Below the pieces are notes generated by a model that saw only the letters and a program-made list of their open reading frames with translations, did not search any database and was not told where the DNA came from. A stretch of 64,000 nt of DNA from Nostocales cyanobacterium HT-58-2 (GTDB lineage Bacteria > Cyanobacteriota > Cyanobacteriia > Cyanobacteriales > Nostocaceae). The stretch covers positions 931,001-995,000 of the forward strand of contig CP019636.1 in NCBI GenBank assembly GCA_002163975.1, read 5' to 3'. The position numbers and the translations under genes were made by a program. Positions 7,305 to 16,984 of this stretch are shown piece by piece (the stretch's first letter is position 1; every line of letters starts with the position of its first letter).

Positions 7305-8660
7305 TCAATAATTGTTTGACTTAGCTAAATTTTTAAACTTGGTAAATTGTGGGTCAAATAAGAGTCTCACAATGCCTGTTGGACCGTTGCGGTGTTTAGC
7401 GACAATAACCTCAGCAATTCCTCTCTCAGCACTGTCGCTGTTATAGTAATCGTCTCTGTACAGCATGAGAACTAAATCCGCATCTTGCTCAATGCTTCCA
7501 CTTTCTCGCAAATCCGACAACATAGGACGCTTGTTAGTTCGTGCTTCGACTCCTCGACTCAACTGAGACAGAGCAATAACTGGAACACTTAATTCACGAG
7601 CTAAACTTTTAAGACTTCGAGTAATTTTTGATAGTTCTTGCACACGATTATCACCCCCGCCCTCCATCAATTGCAAGTAATCTATAACAATGAGTCCTAA
7701 TTGACCTGATTGTGCTTGCAAACGCCGCGCTTGACCACGCATTTCTGTGACTGTAATATTTGGCGTATCGTCAATATAAATCGGCAGATCAGAGAGCACA
7801 CTAATCGCACGGCTTAAAGCCTCCCACTGACTTTGACTAATGCGTCCACTCCGCAAGTAGCCAGATCCAATTTCTGCTTCACTTGCCAATAACCGCTGCA
7901 CGAGTTGCTCTTTTGACATTTCCAAGCTGAAAATAGCAATTGGTAATCTGTATGAAGTTGCAATGCTATGAGCGAGATTCAAGCAGAAAGCCGTTTTTCC
8001 CATTGATGGGCGACCAGCAACAACAATCAAATCTGAACGCTGCAAACCGCTGGTCATAGTATCCAAATCGTAAAAGCCGCAGGGAATTCCTGGTAGGGCA
8101 ATACCTTCATTGCGAGTCTCAATGTCTTGGAAAGTGTTAATTAGGGTGTCAGCAATATGAAACAGACCGAGTTGTGGGCGTTCTTGTGTTACGTTGAATA
8201 CTTTTTGTTCTGCTTTGTCTAAGAGTATTGGTAACTCTGTTTCTGTCTGGTACCCCAGATGCACAATTTCGTTACCCGTTTTGATTAGACGTCGCCGCAA
8301 GTATTTTTCCATAACTAGATCTGCTAAGGCATCGATGTTAACAGCCGACACTGTACGGTCTACTAGCGTTACTAATTTAGTTCTACCGCCAATGCGGGTC
8401 AACATATCATGGTCAGTTAACCAATTTATAACTGCAAGCAAGTCTGTAGGCTTACCTTCGCTTTGTAGGCGCAACGTTGCTTGATAGATATCTTTGTGAG
8501 CACTGATATAAAAAGCTTCTGGAATGAGGCGATCGCTCACCCTGCTAATTGCTTCGGGATCTAGTAAAATCCCCCCCAATATTGCTTCTTCCGCCTCAAT
8601 GTTTTGAGGTGGAAGGCGATCCATAGCACTAATATGAAAGTTGTTTAGATTTTCAGACAT
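7305..8660 (-). CDS. dnaB: Replicative DNA helicase DnaB
   Basis: 451 residues, the normal length for an intein-free DnaB. The N-terminal domain begins RLPPQNIEAEEAILGGILLD (residues 16-35). The RecA-like motor has Walker A GRPSMGKTAFCLN (216-228), Walker B LIVIDYLQLM (323-332) and the C-terminal SDLRESGSIEQDADLVLML motif. DnaB is the hexameric helicase that unwinds DNA at the fork and interacts with DnaG primase. Many cyanobacterial dnaB genes carry inteins near the P-loop or the SDLRESG motif; neither site is interrupted here. It stands alone, convergent with the FKBP gene. Confidence 0.97.
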   Translation of the reverse strand: MSENLNNFHISAMDRLPPQNIEAEEAILGGILLDPEAISRVSDRLIPEAFYISAHKDIYQATLRLQSEGKPTDLLAVINWLTDHDMLTRIGGRTKLVTLVDRTVSAVNIDALADLVMEKYLRRRLIKTGNEIVHLGYQTETELPILLDKAEQKVFNVTQERPQLGLFHIADTLINTFQDIETRNEGIALPGIPCGFYDLDTMTSGLQRSDLIVVAGRPSMGKTAFCLNLAHSIATSYRLPIAIFSLEMSKEQLVQRLLASEAEIGSGYLRSGRISQSQWEALSRAISVLSDLPIYIDDTPNITVTEMRGQARRLQAQSGQLGLIVIDYLQLMEGGGDNRVQELSKITRSLKSLARELSVPVIALSQLSRGVEARTNKRPMLSDLRESGSIEQDADLVLMLYRDDYYNSDSAERGIAEVIVAKHRNGPTGIVRLLFDPQFTKFKNLAKSNNY

Positions 8661-8787
8661 AAATAAATTTTAGATTTTAAATTAAAATTCAGCTATTACT
8701 CTTATAGACCAAAATATGCATTTCCAAGATTTTTGCTGTTTAAAGCATCTCTACACATTGCACGAATACAAAATCTGCCCTTGAAAG

Positions 8788-8829
8788 CTCACCCTAAGTC
8801 CTTCTTCCAAGCTTGGGAGAGAGGGTGAG
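8788..8829. repeat. REP-like hairpin upstream of dnaB
   Basis: CTCACCCT (8788-8795) pairs with AGGGTGAG (8822-8829) around a CTTGGGAGAG core. The same CTCACCCT word family recurs in cyanobacterial intergenic palindromes. It lies between dnaB and the PPC-domain gene, so it may terminate transcription coming from the latter's side. Confidence 0.5.
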
Positions 8830-8951
8830 GTCAAAGATTCATGCAAGAAGTCTACTGAAAAATGAATATTGAAGGCTTGTAGTGAGTTAATGTTGTGAGC
8901 ACACCACCTTTGCCGTCTTATGGAGGAAAGTGCCTGTGATGGAAAAGAGGT

Positions 8952-9365
8952 TTAAGAAGGCGGTTGAGAAAGATTTGGCATGATTTCTAGTTCTTGGTAG
9001 CCTGTTTGTTGATCTAGGGTTCTCAAAAAGACATATTCTTCACTAATACCAATGACTATTTCGGCAGTTGTGTAGATAATGCATCCATCGTCAAGATGCC
9101 CGCCGATTGTTTTTCCTTGTTGATCGGAAATTGCTATGTGAAGATGAGCACCAGTAACGGCTAGTGTTCCGTTAAGAGAAAGTATTTCAAACTTTTCTGA
9201 GAAGAGTGTACTTGTGCCTTGATTTGCAAAGCGAATTCTTGCCTGTTTTAAGCTCCCAATTGCCGTTAATATAAACCCTGCTTTGATGTTTTTTTGCAAG
9301 GCAAACTTCTTAAGACTTTGTTTTAAATCTTCATTGGGTTTTAATCTAACAGCAAATGTTTTCAT
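8952..9365 (-). CDS. PPC-domain (DUF296) protein
   Basis: 137 residues forming a single 'plants and prokaryotes conserved' domain. It starts MKTFAVRLKPNEDLKQSLKK, and the key motif GAHLHIAISDQQGKTIGGHL falls near residues 72-91. The histidines in this motif bind metal in bacterial homologues. In plants the fold is part of AHL DNA-binding proteins, but bacterial single-domain members lack the AT-hook and their role is unclear. Start at ATG 9365. No operon partner is evident. Confidence 0.85.
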   Translation of the reverse strand: MKTFAVRLKPNEDLKQSLKKFALQKNIKAGFILTAIGSLKQARIRFANQGTSTLFSEKFEILSLNGTLAVTGAHLHIAISDQQGKTIGGHLDDGCIIYTTAEIVIGISEEYVFLRTLDQQTGYQELEIMPNLSQPPS

Positions 9366-9981
9366 TGTCTATCAGTCATCAAATAAATAAATATGAAATT
9401 TTAGGATGAGATTTTAGGTCATAATAGAGTTATCAGCGAAACTCTAGTCATATTTTATTCATGAATTAGTGAATTTTATACCTTTAACAGATAAATAAGT
9501 AATTTTACAGGTAAAATCTAAAATAGAAATATATAAAAGATACCAAACCTTTTCATAAGAAGCTTTAATATTTTTGAGTATGTCATCTTTACTATTTCAG
9601 TACAAAATCTAAAACAAGTGATTTAACTACACGTCACAAGCATAATAACTTTAAATCATTGAATGTAGAAATTATTAATATAACTTTTCATGAAAACATT
9701 TTGGTCGGGTTAAATAAAGTATTTAAATTTGGAGAATTGTAGTATTTAACACGAAATATACGCAGATAAATGAAGTAAATTAGTGATCTATAATTCTTCT
9801 GTGTACCCTAGCCTATTCTCCTTGAAGTTCTCTTCCGAGTTTACAGGAAGCCTTCTTCGGAATCTTTACAAAGTCGCTCCTTAAGCGTCTACCATGTACT
9901 TTATTTTAGAAATTTCAATGACTTGGCATAGATTGTAAGACAATCTCAAGAACTCGGGATTAGTACGGAGGTTATTTTAAT
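9366..9981. other. AT-rich intergenic region
   Basis: 616 bases of AT-rich sequence between the divergently transcribed PPC-domain gene and KGK-domain gene. I see no open frame with protein character, no palindrome with a long stem and no tRNA. It presumably contains both promoters. The last 20 bases carry TACGGAGGT, the ribosome-binding site for the gene at 9982. Confidence 0.5.
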
Positions 9982-10539
9982 ATGTTGCCTAACCAATTAA
10001 AACGATTGGAGCGAGAAGATGATATTCTTGTATTAGAAAATAAAACTTTTAATGCAGTTCAAATTGTCAATCAAGTTATTCAAGATTTTGAACCTAAAGG
10101 AAATGATTTAAATTTATCTTGCAAAGATCAGTTTTTGAAAAAGTATTTCAAAAAGAGGAATGTTCAAGGTATCTTTAATAGAGTTGAATGGCAATTTTTG
10201 CTTAGAAAAGGAATTCACTGTGAACTTATTATTCCTGGTAAAAATGAGAGACAAAAAGGCAAATTAGAAATTAGGGTAACTTTAGAATTCTCTCCATCAA
10301 GAAAGCCTGCTTTACCTGTAAGTGATGGTGAAAACTTGTCTGAATTTTTGTCGATTACAGACAGTAAGAGTTCAGAACATTTTGAGATAAAAGTTTCGTT
10401 GGATTTTTGCCCAGAGGAAATGCTGCAAGAGACAACTGAGGACCAAAACTCCTCGCATTTCTGTGAGGAAATATACGTTTCTAGGCAACCAATACTGATG
10501 TCAATGCCAAAGATGTGGGAACATTCATCGAGAAACTAA
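9982..10539 (+). CDS. KGK-domain family protein
   Basis: 185 residues. A KGK tripeptide at residues 92-94 lies in the block RQKGKLEIRVTLEFSPS, and the N-terminus has the DDILVLENKTFNAVQIV block. Both match the KGK domain (PF08872) described from Nostoc hypothetical proteins, of unknown function. A second, degenerate strand pattern EIKVSLDFCPEE near residue 135 suggests a partly duplicated unit. GGAGG eight bases upstream supports ATG 9982. No signal peptide. It stands alone and is followed by a long hairpin. Confidence 0.75.
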   Translation: MLPNQLKRLEREDDILVLENKTFNAVQIVNQVIQDFEPKGNDLNLSCKDQFLKKYFKKRNVQGIFNRVEWQFLLRKGIHCELIIPGKNERQKGKLEIRVTLEFSPSRKPALPVSDGENLSEFLSITDSKSSEHFEIKVSLDFCPEEMLQETTEDQNSSHFCEEIYVSRQPILMSMPKMWEHSSRN

Positions 10540-10566
10540 CCTTACAGACACGATATTATCACCCCC

Positions 10567-10657
10567 AATACCGTTTTACTTCAAGGTTGATACACAAAGC
10601 AGGGGCGAATAGCGATCGCCCCTGCTTTGTGTATTGTATTCAATCCAAATCGCTATA
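10567..10657. repeat. MITE-like element with perfect 18-bp stem
   Basis: TACACAAAGCAGGGGCGA at 10591-10608 is followed by a 7-base loop and its exact reverse complement at 10616-10633. The left flank (ATACCGTTTTACTTCAAGG, then TTGATACA) closely matches the left end of the element at 62008-62032 (ATACCGTTTCACTTTAAGG, then TTGATACA). This is therefore a dispersed element. It may also terminate transcription of the KGK gene. Confidence 0.65.
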
Positions 10658-10710
10658 CAATTCCTGCTAAGTATGCATTTGAGCGTCTTTGCATATGATT
10701 GCTATGCTAA

Positions 10711-13416
10711 CTAACTCAACCAAGTACTCACATCCACCCCTAACTTTTGCCCCAGCTTCAACAACTGAGAGAACTGAGTAGTATCTTGACCTTTAGCAGT
10801 CTTGGCAACAAAGAGCGGCACAATTTGACTGTGCAGGCAGTTGAAGTATAGTTCTTGAGAGCGGTCAAGGGAGACGCCAAGATTTATCTGTTTTGCCACA
10901 TCAATCAATCGCTCCAAGTGTTGTAAATCTGCATCAACAGTCTCCTGGGGATCGTGCAACAGTTGCCATAGAGAACGCAATATCAACTGCTCTAACATCT
11001 GCTTGCCTTCAGGAATGTTCAGATGACAATGTAGGTGCTTCGCTTCTGTGGCGATCGCCTCTAACTCGACTATATGGTTCCAGCTCAAGAGGGGTTCAGC
11101 GATATCTTGCTCAAGTGAGCGTAAAGTCATCATGCACCGATACCCCAAGGCAATTTCCGCTGCAACCTGCAACTCTTGCGGTGCGGGTAGTTCATCACGG
11201 TGAAATGCCATTAACACACCGTAATTATCACGGTATGCTTGGGTATAAAGTTGGTCTAATCGTGATAGTGTTTCCTGACTAAGCAGGTGCATGAGTCGGT
11301 GGCGTTCCTCAGCAAATAGATTCCGCAAGCTGAAAGACTCTTCACCAAACAGCTGCGTCATCGCCAAAATTGTATGAGCCGCACTCGCCTGTTGCAGCGC
11401 TCCAAACAGCTTTTCTTTTAACTGAGTGTAGGCTCGTCGCCCTTGGAAGGGTTGAATGCAACAGTGGAAATCCCAACCACCCAAATGCAGAACAGCAAAC
11501 ACCAAGTGTTCACTTTCCCAAGTAATTTCTGACACCAGGTTCAAATTTCCCACTGCTAGAGTCAATGATCCCATCCGTTGCAATTGATAATCTAGCTCGT
11601 TAGCAGTGTAACAATAAACCCGCTTCTGGTAGGGAGGAACATGTTTGATGGAACTATTGTGTCCATTTTGTAGAGATGTTGGATGCAATGTCTCTACAGG
11701 TTTGTGGTTGGCAAACAGTGAAGTAATGGCGTATTGAGCAGCAACTTGCTTAAAGGTCAGTTGAGCCGTTAGCACCAACTGACGATAAACTTCTCCACCA
11801 TGTTTAAACAAATCAACATTACTGGGTGCTTGGATGAGACGTTTGAGGAAACCTTTTTCCAACTGCACACCAGCGACATCTCCTGCTAGTTCTAAAGCAC
11901 GGGAAGCATAACGCAGAATTTGTGTTCCTTCTGGTCGCGAAAGTTCCTCAAAAAACCACCCACAACTGGTGAACATTAGCAAAGCATGACGTTGCATTTC
12001 CAATAAGCGCAAGGCGTCTACTTGTTCAGCAGATGTGAGTTTATGGGTTTGATGACGCGAGAGGAACCGACTCACGTTTTCTGGAGAGCGATCGCGGATC
12101 ACCTGGATGTATTCATCTCTTGCTAGCCAGGGATCACAGAAAAAGTGTTTGCCATGTTCTTCATAGACCAGAATGAGGCGATCCCGTAGCCAATTTAAAG
12201 CATCTCGCAAGGGGCGACGCCATTTTTGATGCCATGTGCCACCACCACCGCAACCACAGTCATCCTGCCATCTATCAACACCGTGGGCGCAACTCCACGC
12301 TGTGACAGGCTTTAATTCCACTTCCCATGTGGGAGTATTTAAGCTGAGATAGTGAGCAAAGTTAGTGACTGTCCAACCCCAGTGGGGAAACTCTTGTGTA
12401 AAAGCGTAGGCTAATGTTTTTTCGGTTCCTCCCTTGTGATGTCCGAAGGTTTCTCCATCTGTCGCAACAGAAATTAACTGTGCAGGGCGATGATCCCCAC
12501 GCACCGCCGAACCAACGCGTCCTGCTAAATGACTGGAATTGTAGAGGACATCACTAAAACCCATATCTCGCGAGATGGGACCATCGTAGAAGAAAATGTC
12601 AATGTAAGGGCATTCATCAGACGCGGAGAATTTTTCCTGTCTTGGTATCTGGGTATCCTCTTGTTCCGCGTTTTTTAAAAAGCAACGATAAGGGCGTGTG
12701 GGATCAATCTGACTACCGCCGACCTCGTGCCATTCAGGGTTGGGATTATCATGGGTGGGCAACAGACGACAACGCTGTGCTTGTGACGGTGCAAGAACAA
12801 TGAAGCGAATCCCTTCGTCAACTAAAGCTTGCAAAGTTGCATAGTCTACAGCAGTCTCCGCCAGCCACATTCCTTCGGGATCGCGTCCAAAGCGGGATCG
12901 GAAGTCTTCTTTGCCCCAGCGAATCTGAGTGTATTTGTCGCGCTCGTTTGCTAAGGGCATGATGATGTGATTGTATACTTGCGCGATCGCATTGCCATGC
13001 CCGTTCAGGCGTGCGCAACTCTTAACATCTGCCTCCAAAATTCGCTGATAAACCTCTACATCATGACGTTCTAGCCATGACATAAGCGTAGGTCCAATAT
13101 TAAAGCTCAAATACTCATAGTTATTCACGATCCCCACGACTTCACCTCGGTCATTGAGCACTCTGGCAAAGGCATTGGGACGATAGCATTCGTGGTGAAT
13201 TCGCTCGTTCCAATCATGGAATGGTGCTGCACCAGATTGGCGTTCAATCGCGTCTAGATAGGGGTTTTCTCTTGGTGGTTGGTAAAAATGCCCATGAACC
13301 GTCACGTAAACACCCACAGCCTGTCTCAGGGGATCAGGGATTTTGGTGCTTTTGGTATTTTCAGGCGACATCAAATTTGAACCAGCACTAGCTGGCAGTT
13401 CAGCAGCAGAAGTCAT
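10711..13416 (-). CDS. Glycoside hydrolase family 57 / DUF3536 protein
   Basis: About 901 residues from ATG 13416 (MTSAAELPASAGSNLMSPEN). The frame stays open 64 codons further upstream, but that stretch is unlike the family. The GH57 N-terminal motif VTVHGHFYQPPRENPYLDAI comes first. The MWLAETAVDYATLQALVDEG block holds a likely catalytic glutamate, and EWHEVGG and FFYDGPISRDMGFSD follow. The last ~350 residues (YRDNYGVLMAFHRDELPAPQ) match DUF3536. GH57 enzymes cleave or transfer alpha-glucans, so a role in glycogen metabolism is inferred; the exact activity is unknown. Cytoplasmic, with no signal peptide. Single gene. Confidence 0.9.
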   Translation of the reverse strand: MTSAAELPASAGSNLMSPENTKSTKIPDPLRQAVGVYVTVHGHFYQPPRENPYLDAIERQSGAAPFHDWNERIHHECYRPNAFARVLNDRGEVVGIVNNYEYLSFNIGPTLMSWLERHDVEVYQRILEADVKSCARLNGHGNAIAQVYNHIIMPLANERDKYTQIRWGKEDFRSRFGRDPEGMWLAETAVDYATLQALVDEGIRFIVLAPSQAQRCRLLPTHDNPNPEWHEVGGSQIDPTRPYRCFLKNAEQEDTQIPRQEKFSASDECPYIDIFFYDGPISRDMGFSDVLYNSSHLAGRVGSAVRGDHRPAQLISVATDGETFGHHKGGTEKTLAYAFTQEFPHWGWTVTNFAHYLSLNTPTWEVELKPVTAWSCAHGVDRWQDDCGCGGGGTWHQKWRRPLRDALNWLRDRLILVYEEHGKHFFCDPWLARDEYIQVIRDRSPENVSRFLSRHQTHKLTSAEQVDALRLLEMQRHALLMFTSCGWFFEELSRPEGTQILRYASRALELAGDVAGVQLEKGFLKRLIQAPSNVDLFKHGGEVYRQLVLTAQLTFKQVAAQYAITSLFANHKPVETLHPTSLQNGHNSSIKHVPPYQKRVYCYTANELDYQLQRMGSLTLAVGNLNLVSEITWESEHLVFAVLHLGGWDFHCCIQPFQGRRAYTQLKEKLFGALQQASAAHTILAMTQLFGEESFSLRNLFAEERHRLMHLLSQETLSRLDQLYTQAYRDNYGVLMAFHRDELPAPQELQVAAEIALGYRCMMTLRSLEQDIAEPLLSWNHIVELEAIATEAKHLHCHLNIPEGKQMLEQLILRSLWQLLHDPQETVDADLQHLERLIDVAKQINLGVSLDRSQELYFNCLHSQIVPLFVAKTAKGQDTTQFSQLLKLGQKLGVDVSTWLS

Positions 13417-14108
13417 GGAGTATGATTCCAAAAAAATAAACAAACTTGCAGTTGCGTCCAAGATAATGCCTATAAACCTTACTACATCAGCATTCCAACA
13501 ACAGTTAGTTTCGACAGCAACTATGAGATAGAACCAATTTCTGAGGGAGCGGTCTTTGTGTTGGGGGTAATCTGCATTATCAAGCAGTCTTTTGCCCGAT
13601 GTAACCAACCATCGACAAAAGCCTTAGTTAGCAGGTTTTGTCGGCGGCAATGCTAAAAATTTAATTGTCTTTTAATATATTAAACCGCATATTTGGTGTA
13701 AAATCGGGCGTTTCTTGGAAACTTTTGCAACGAAAGATTTCAAATTCTACTCATACCGCAATCTTATTTTACAAATCTCGCTCTAGAAAGCAAACAGTAA
13801 CATCTCGCAACTGCTCAACCAAAGGGCTGGGAGTATCCTAGAATTTGGTCTACACAAGTGCTGAGGAGCCACTCGCTGCGCTCAAATTCAAAATTCGCTC
13901 GTTCAAAATTCAAAAACAAGATTCCTTTTTTTTGAATTTTGAACTTTAAATTCCTCCGCAGGAAGCGACTGGCGTTGCCGAGTGATAAGTGTAATATATT
14001 CAAAACTCAAGATTCAGGGCTGGTTGCACTCAAAACTTCTTGTTCAAGAGTTGCTGAGGACAATCTCCTCACGCATCTGTTTCTCATACTTTCAGCTCAA
14101 AATGGCAC
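13417..14108. other. Intergenic region with TTCAAAATTCAAAA inverted repeats
   Basis: 692 bases between the divergent GH57 and antiporter genes. Around 13875-13955 the words TTCAAAATTCAAAA and TTTTGAATTTTGAA face each other, making a long AT-rich hairpin, flanked by CACTCGCTGCGC and GGCGTTGCCGAGTG blocks typical of cyanobacterial intergenic repeats. No convincing gene. It should hold both promoters. Confidence 0.5.
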
Positions 14109-15203
14109 ATGTCAGGTAAAAATATTCTATTTTTGGTTCTGTTACTGTTTATCCCGATTTCCATAGTGGCTCATTACTTAAAGTGGGGAGAGCTAACAGT
14201 TTTCATCACTGCTAGTTTAGCCATTTTGCCCTTAGCGGCTTGGATGGGCACAGCCACCGAAGAAATTGCTGTCGTGGCTGGTCCGACACTGGGGGGGTTG
14301 TTAAACGCTACTTTTGGCAATGCTACGGAATTGATTATTGCCCTTGTTGCCCTTAATGCCGGACTTGTGGATGTGGTCAAAGCTAGTATCACGGGATCAA
14401 TCATCGGCAACTTACTACTGGTGATGGGTCTTTCCATGCTTTTGGGTGGACTGCGTTACAAAGAACAAAAATTTCAGCCAATTGTGGCGCGGGTCAATGC
14501 TTCTTCCATGAATTTGGCGGTGATTGCAATTTTACTGCCCACTGCAATGAAGTTTAGCTCTCAAGGCATTAGCGAAAAAACCCTGCAAAATCTGTCTCTT
14601 GCTGTTGCTGTGGTATTAATTCTCGTCTATGCCCTAACTCTGTTATTTTCCATGAAAACTCACTCTTATCTTTACGAAGTGGGTATTGCAGAAACAGTCA
14701 CAGAGGAAACACATATCAACAAGCCACCAAATATTTTGTTGTGGACTGGGGTACTGCTAGTATGTACCCTGTTAGTGGCATTGGAATCAGAATTGCTTGT
14801 TGATTCTCTAGAAGTAGCCACATCACAGTTGGGTTTAACGGCACTATTTACAGGGGTGATCGTCGTACCCATCGTTGGTAATGCTGCTGAACACGCGACA
14901 GCCGTTACTGTCGCAATGAAAGATAAGATGGACCTTTCCGTTTCCGTAGCGGTGGGATCAAGTATGCAGATTGCTTTATTTGTTGCTCCCATTTTGGTTT
15001 TAGCAGGCTTGGTCTTCGGTCAACCAATGGATTTAAATTTCAATCCTTTTGAATTGGTCGCTGTGGCTGTAGCAGTGTTGATTGCTAATAGCATTAGTTC
15101 TGATGGTAAATCCAACTGGCTGGAAGGTATATTGCTGTTAGCAGCATATACAGTGTTGGGGTTTGCTTTCTACTTCCTTCCTGTCATTCAGGGTATAGAG
15201 TAG
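14109..15203 (+). CDS. cax: Calcium/proton antiporter (CaCA family)
   Basis: 364 residues with about 11 hydrophobic helices. Both diagnostic alpha-repeats are present: GGLLNATFGNATELIIALVA (~residues 61-80) and VVPIVGNAAEHATAVTVAMK (~251-270), with the conserved G-N-A-T/A-E cores that bind Ca2+. An acidic loop separates the two halves. Cax proteins export cytosolic Ca2+ (or other divalent ions) in exchange for protons at the plasma or thylakoid membrane. Length is normal for bacterial CaxA. ATG 14109 follows GGCACATG without a strong ribosome-binding site. It stands alone. Confidence 0.95.
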   Translation: MSGKNILFLVLLLFIPISIVAHYLKWGELTVFITASLAILPLAAWMGTATEEIAVVAGPTLGGLLNATFGNATELIIALVALNAGLVDVVKASITGSIIGNLLLVMGLSMLLGGLRYKEQKFQPIVARVNASSMNLAVIAILLPTAMKFSSQGISEKTLQNLSLAVAVVLILVYALTLLFSMKTHSYLYEVGIAETVTEETHINKPPNILLWTGVLLVCTLLVALESELLVDSLEVATSQLGLTALFTGVIVVPIVGNAAEHATAVTVAMKDKMDLSVSVAVGSSMQIALFVAPILVLAGLVFGQPMDLNFNPFELVAVAVAVLIANSISSDGKSNWLEGILLLAAYTVLGFAFYFLPVIQGIE

Positions 15204-15499
15204 TTCTCATAAAAGCATATCAGCAGCATTTTCCAAATATTTGCTACGATGACCCCCTGATCCTCATAAGGGTTGGGGGGATCTGCTTGCAGCAAAGCAT
15301 TTCAGTAAATTTACCCTAAAAATGCGGAAACAAAGTTTATGAAGATGAATAATATCCGTAGAATAACACTGACCAACTCATGACTGTTTATGTTGGTATA
15401 GTATGCTACTTGGGTTAACATAACCTCATTGGTGAGTTAATTCTTTGGCAATCCAGATACGGTTGAAATTCGTGAAAAACAGTTTTAAAAATTAATTGT

Positions 15500-15844
15500 A
15501 TGGAAGAGCCTACAAATCAAGCACAACCAGAAGAACAACCTGAGGCACAACCTCAGATACAGCCGAAATTGCGATCGGTATCTCAACCTGAACCACAACC
15601 TGGATTGCAACCTATGATAAATCAAGCTGCTTTCAGTTCTGGTCTGCCAACTCTACGGTTTGGTGACTCAGGTAATTCTGTCAAAGTCCTGCAGCGACTT
15701 TTAGTGTCTAATGGCTACTTTGTTCAACTTGATGGCGTCTTTGGTGCACTTACAGAAACTGCTGTTAGGGCCTTTCAAAGTGCTCGTGGTCTAAAGGCAG
15801 ATGGAGTCGTTGGTCCAAGAACTTGGGGCGAGTTGACAGGCTAG
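15500..15844 (+). CDS. Peptidoglycan-binding domain protein, 114 aa
   Basis: Residues 1-45 are low complexity, rich in E, Q and P (QPEPQPGLQP). Residues ~49-113 form one PG_binding_1 domain (LRFGDSGNSVKVLQRLL, DGVFGALTETAVRAFQSARG, DGVVGPRTWGELT). Such domains bind peptidoglycan stems. I see no signal peptide, so export is unexplained. The domain is strongly similar to the C-terminus of the next gene (LRFGNSG..., DGVFGALTEAAVKAFQ), showing that the two are paralogues. No catalytic domain is attached. Confidence 0.85.
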   Translation: MEEPTNQAQPEEQPEAQPQIQPKLRSVSQPEPQPGLQPMINQAAFSSGLPTLRFGDSGNSVKVLQRLLVSNGYFVQLDGVFGALTETAVRAFQSARGLKADGVVGPRTWGELTG

Positions 15845-15870
15845 CGAGATAATTATTCAACAATATAGTT

Positions 15871-15913
15871 AATTATGAATTATGAAACTTTTGACAATTC
15901 ATAATTCATAATT
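15871..15913. terminator. AT-rich hairpin terminator
   Basis: AATTATGAATTATGAA (15871-15886) pairs exactly with TTCATAATTCATAATT (15898-15913) and is followed by TTT. It lies 30 bases after the stop of the first peptidoglycan-binding gene. The heptad-like AATTATG/ATTATGA words also resemble short tandem repeats of heterocystous genomes. Confidence 0.7.
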
Positions 15914-16169
15914 TTTAGAGAAAAGTCTTTATTTGTTAGACTTCACAATTTCTTTAAGTAATCTTTTATTCTTTATCAGTAATCTATATTTCTTTAATGC
16001 TTTTTGTCCATAGCTTTAGGAAAGACACATACTAGTAGTTCCTCTGAATGCTGATTCTTTGAAAAGAATTTATTAGATTTTTTTATTTTTAAGTACAGTC
16101 TATTCCGGAATAGCGGCAATTTTTCCTGTCAAAGGAAACATGGGTGTTAGTAAAAATGAATGAAACATA
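15914..16169. other. Intergenic region before second peptidoglycan-binding gene
   Basis: About 255 bases, AT rich, with no gene or clear palindrome. CAAAGGAAACATGGG lies upstream of a very short frame (ATGAATGAAACATAA, 16156-16170) that ends at the next start codon. Confidence 0.4.
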
Positions 16170-16934
16170 ATGACAGATATTGCCCTGCTGATGACGGGCG
16201 TGTTAACAACAGGACAACTATCTCCGCCCATTGCACCGGAACTTCCGCTAGTTCAGCAAGACAATGAGGAGGAGAAGTCAACACAAGGGCGGTTATCTCA
16301 GACAGTTTCAACTGCTCAAATTACACCACCTGAATTTATGCAGTCTGAAAGAACTGCCTGGGTTGCCGCTTCAGCAATCACTATAGAAAATGACAGTATA
16401 CTTAATCCAACAGAAATAAATATTCTCTCTGAAATTCCTTACGTACCCGGGTCTGAGAATTTCCGGCTGGTAGGGAAAGATAGGACAAAAGATGTTATTG
16501 CAAAGCCAGAAATGCTTTTGTCTTTTGATGCTATCCCAAAGATGAGAGCGGAGTTAGGAAACACTGTCCGAAACTTTCAAAGGAGACCACTCAAAGAAAG
16601 TAAAAAGATTTTGCTTGCTTCTACTTATTTTGTAAAGTTCCAAGTAGCATCAGACGATTCTTCCGTACTGGTTCCTCGCCAAGGTAATCGTTATCAGATG
16701 CTTCCTCAAACGTCTGTTAGCCAATCTTTGTCTTTGCCAGCTTTGCGTTTTGGCAACTCGGGCGTGACCGTGAGAGTCCTGCAAAAACTGTTATTGTCCA
16801 ATGGTTACAACATTCGAGTTGATGGGGTTTTTGGTGCCCTGACAGAGGCTGCTGTCAAAGCCTTTCAAAACCAACGGAATTTAAGGGTGGATGGCGTAGT
16901 TGGTCAAAGAACTTGGTATGAGTTGACAAAATAG
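16170..16934 (+). CDS. Peptidoglycan-binding domain protein, 254 aa
   Basis: The C-terminal ~70 residues are a PG_binding_1 domain (LPALRFGNSGVTVRVLQKLL, VDGVFGALTEAAVKAFQNQR, VDGVVGQRTWYELTK). The first ~180 residues are unassigned, polar and probably partly disordered. The N-terminus (MTDIALLMTGVLTTGQLSPP) is mildly hydrophobic but not a clear signal peptide. The pair with the 114-residue paralogue upstream suggests tandem duplication of the binding domain with different N-terminal parts. Candidate roles in envelope or septal modification are inferred only. Confidence 0.85.
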   Translation: MTDIALLMTGVLTTGQLSPPIAPELPLVQQDNEEEKSTQGRLSQTVSTAQITPPEFMQSERTAWVAASAITIENDSILNPTEINILSEIPYVPGSENFRLVGKDRTKDVIAKPEMLLSFDAIPKMRAELGNTVRNFQRRPLKESKKILLASTYFVKFQVASDDSSVLVPRQGNRYQMLPQTSVSQSLSLPALRFGNSGVTVRVLQKLLLSNGYNIRVDGVFGALTEAAVKAFQNQRNLRVDGVVGQRTWYELTK

Positions 16935-16984
16935 TCATTTGTTCGCTTCGTGAAGTCAAAAGTCCAAAGTCATTAATTTGACTC

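Noticed and set aside
13417..13608. 64-codon N-terminal extension of the GH57 protein
   Set aside because: The sequence is unlike the family and contains cysteine/tryptophan-rich low-probability residues; ATG 13416 starts just before the family region.
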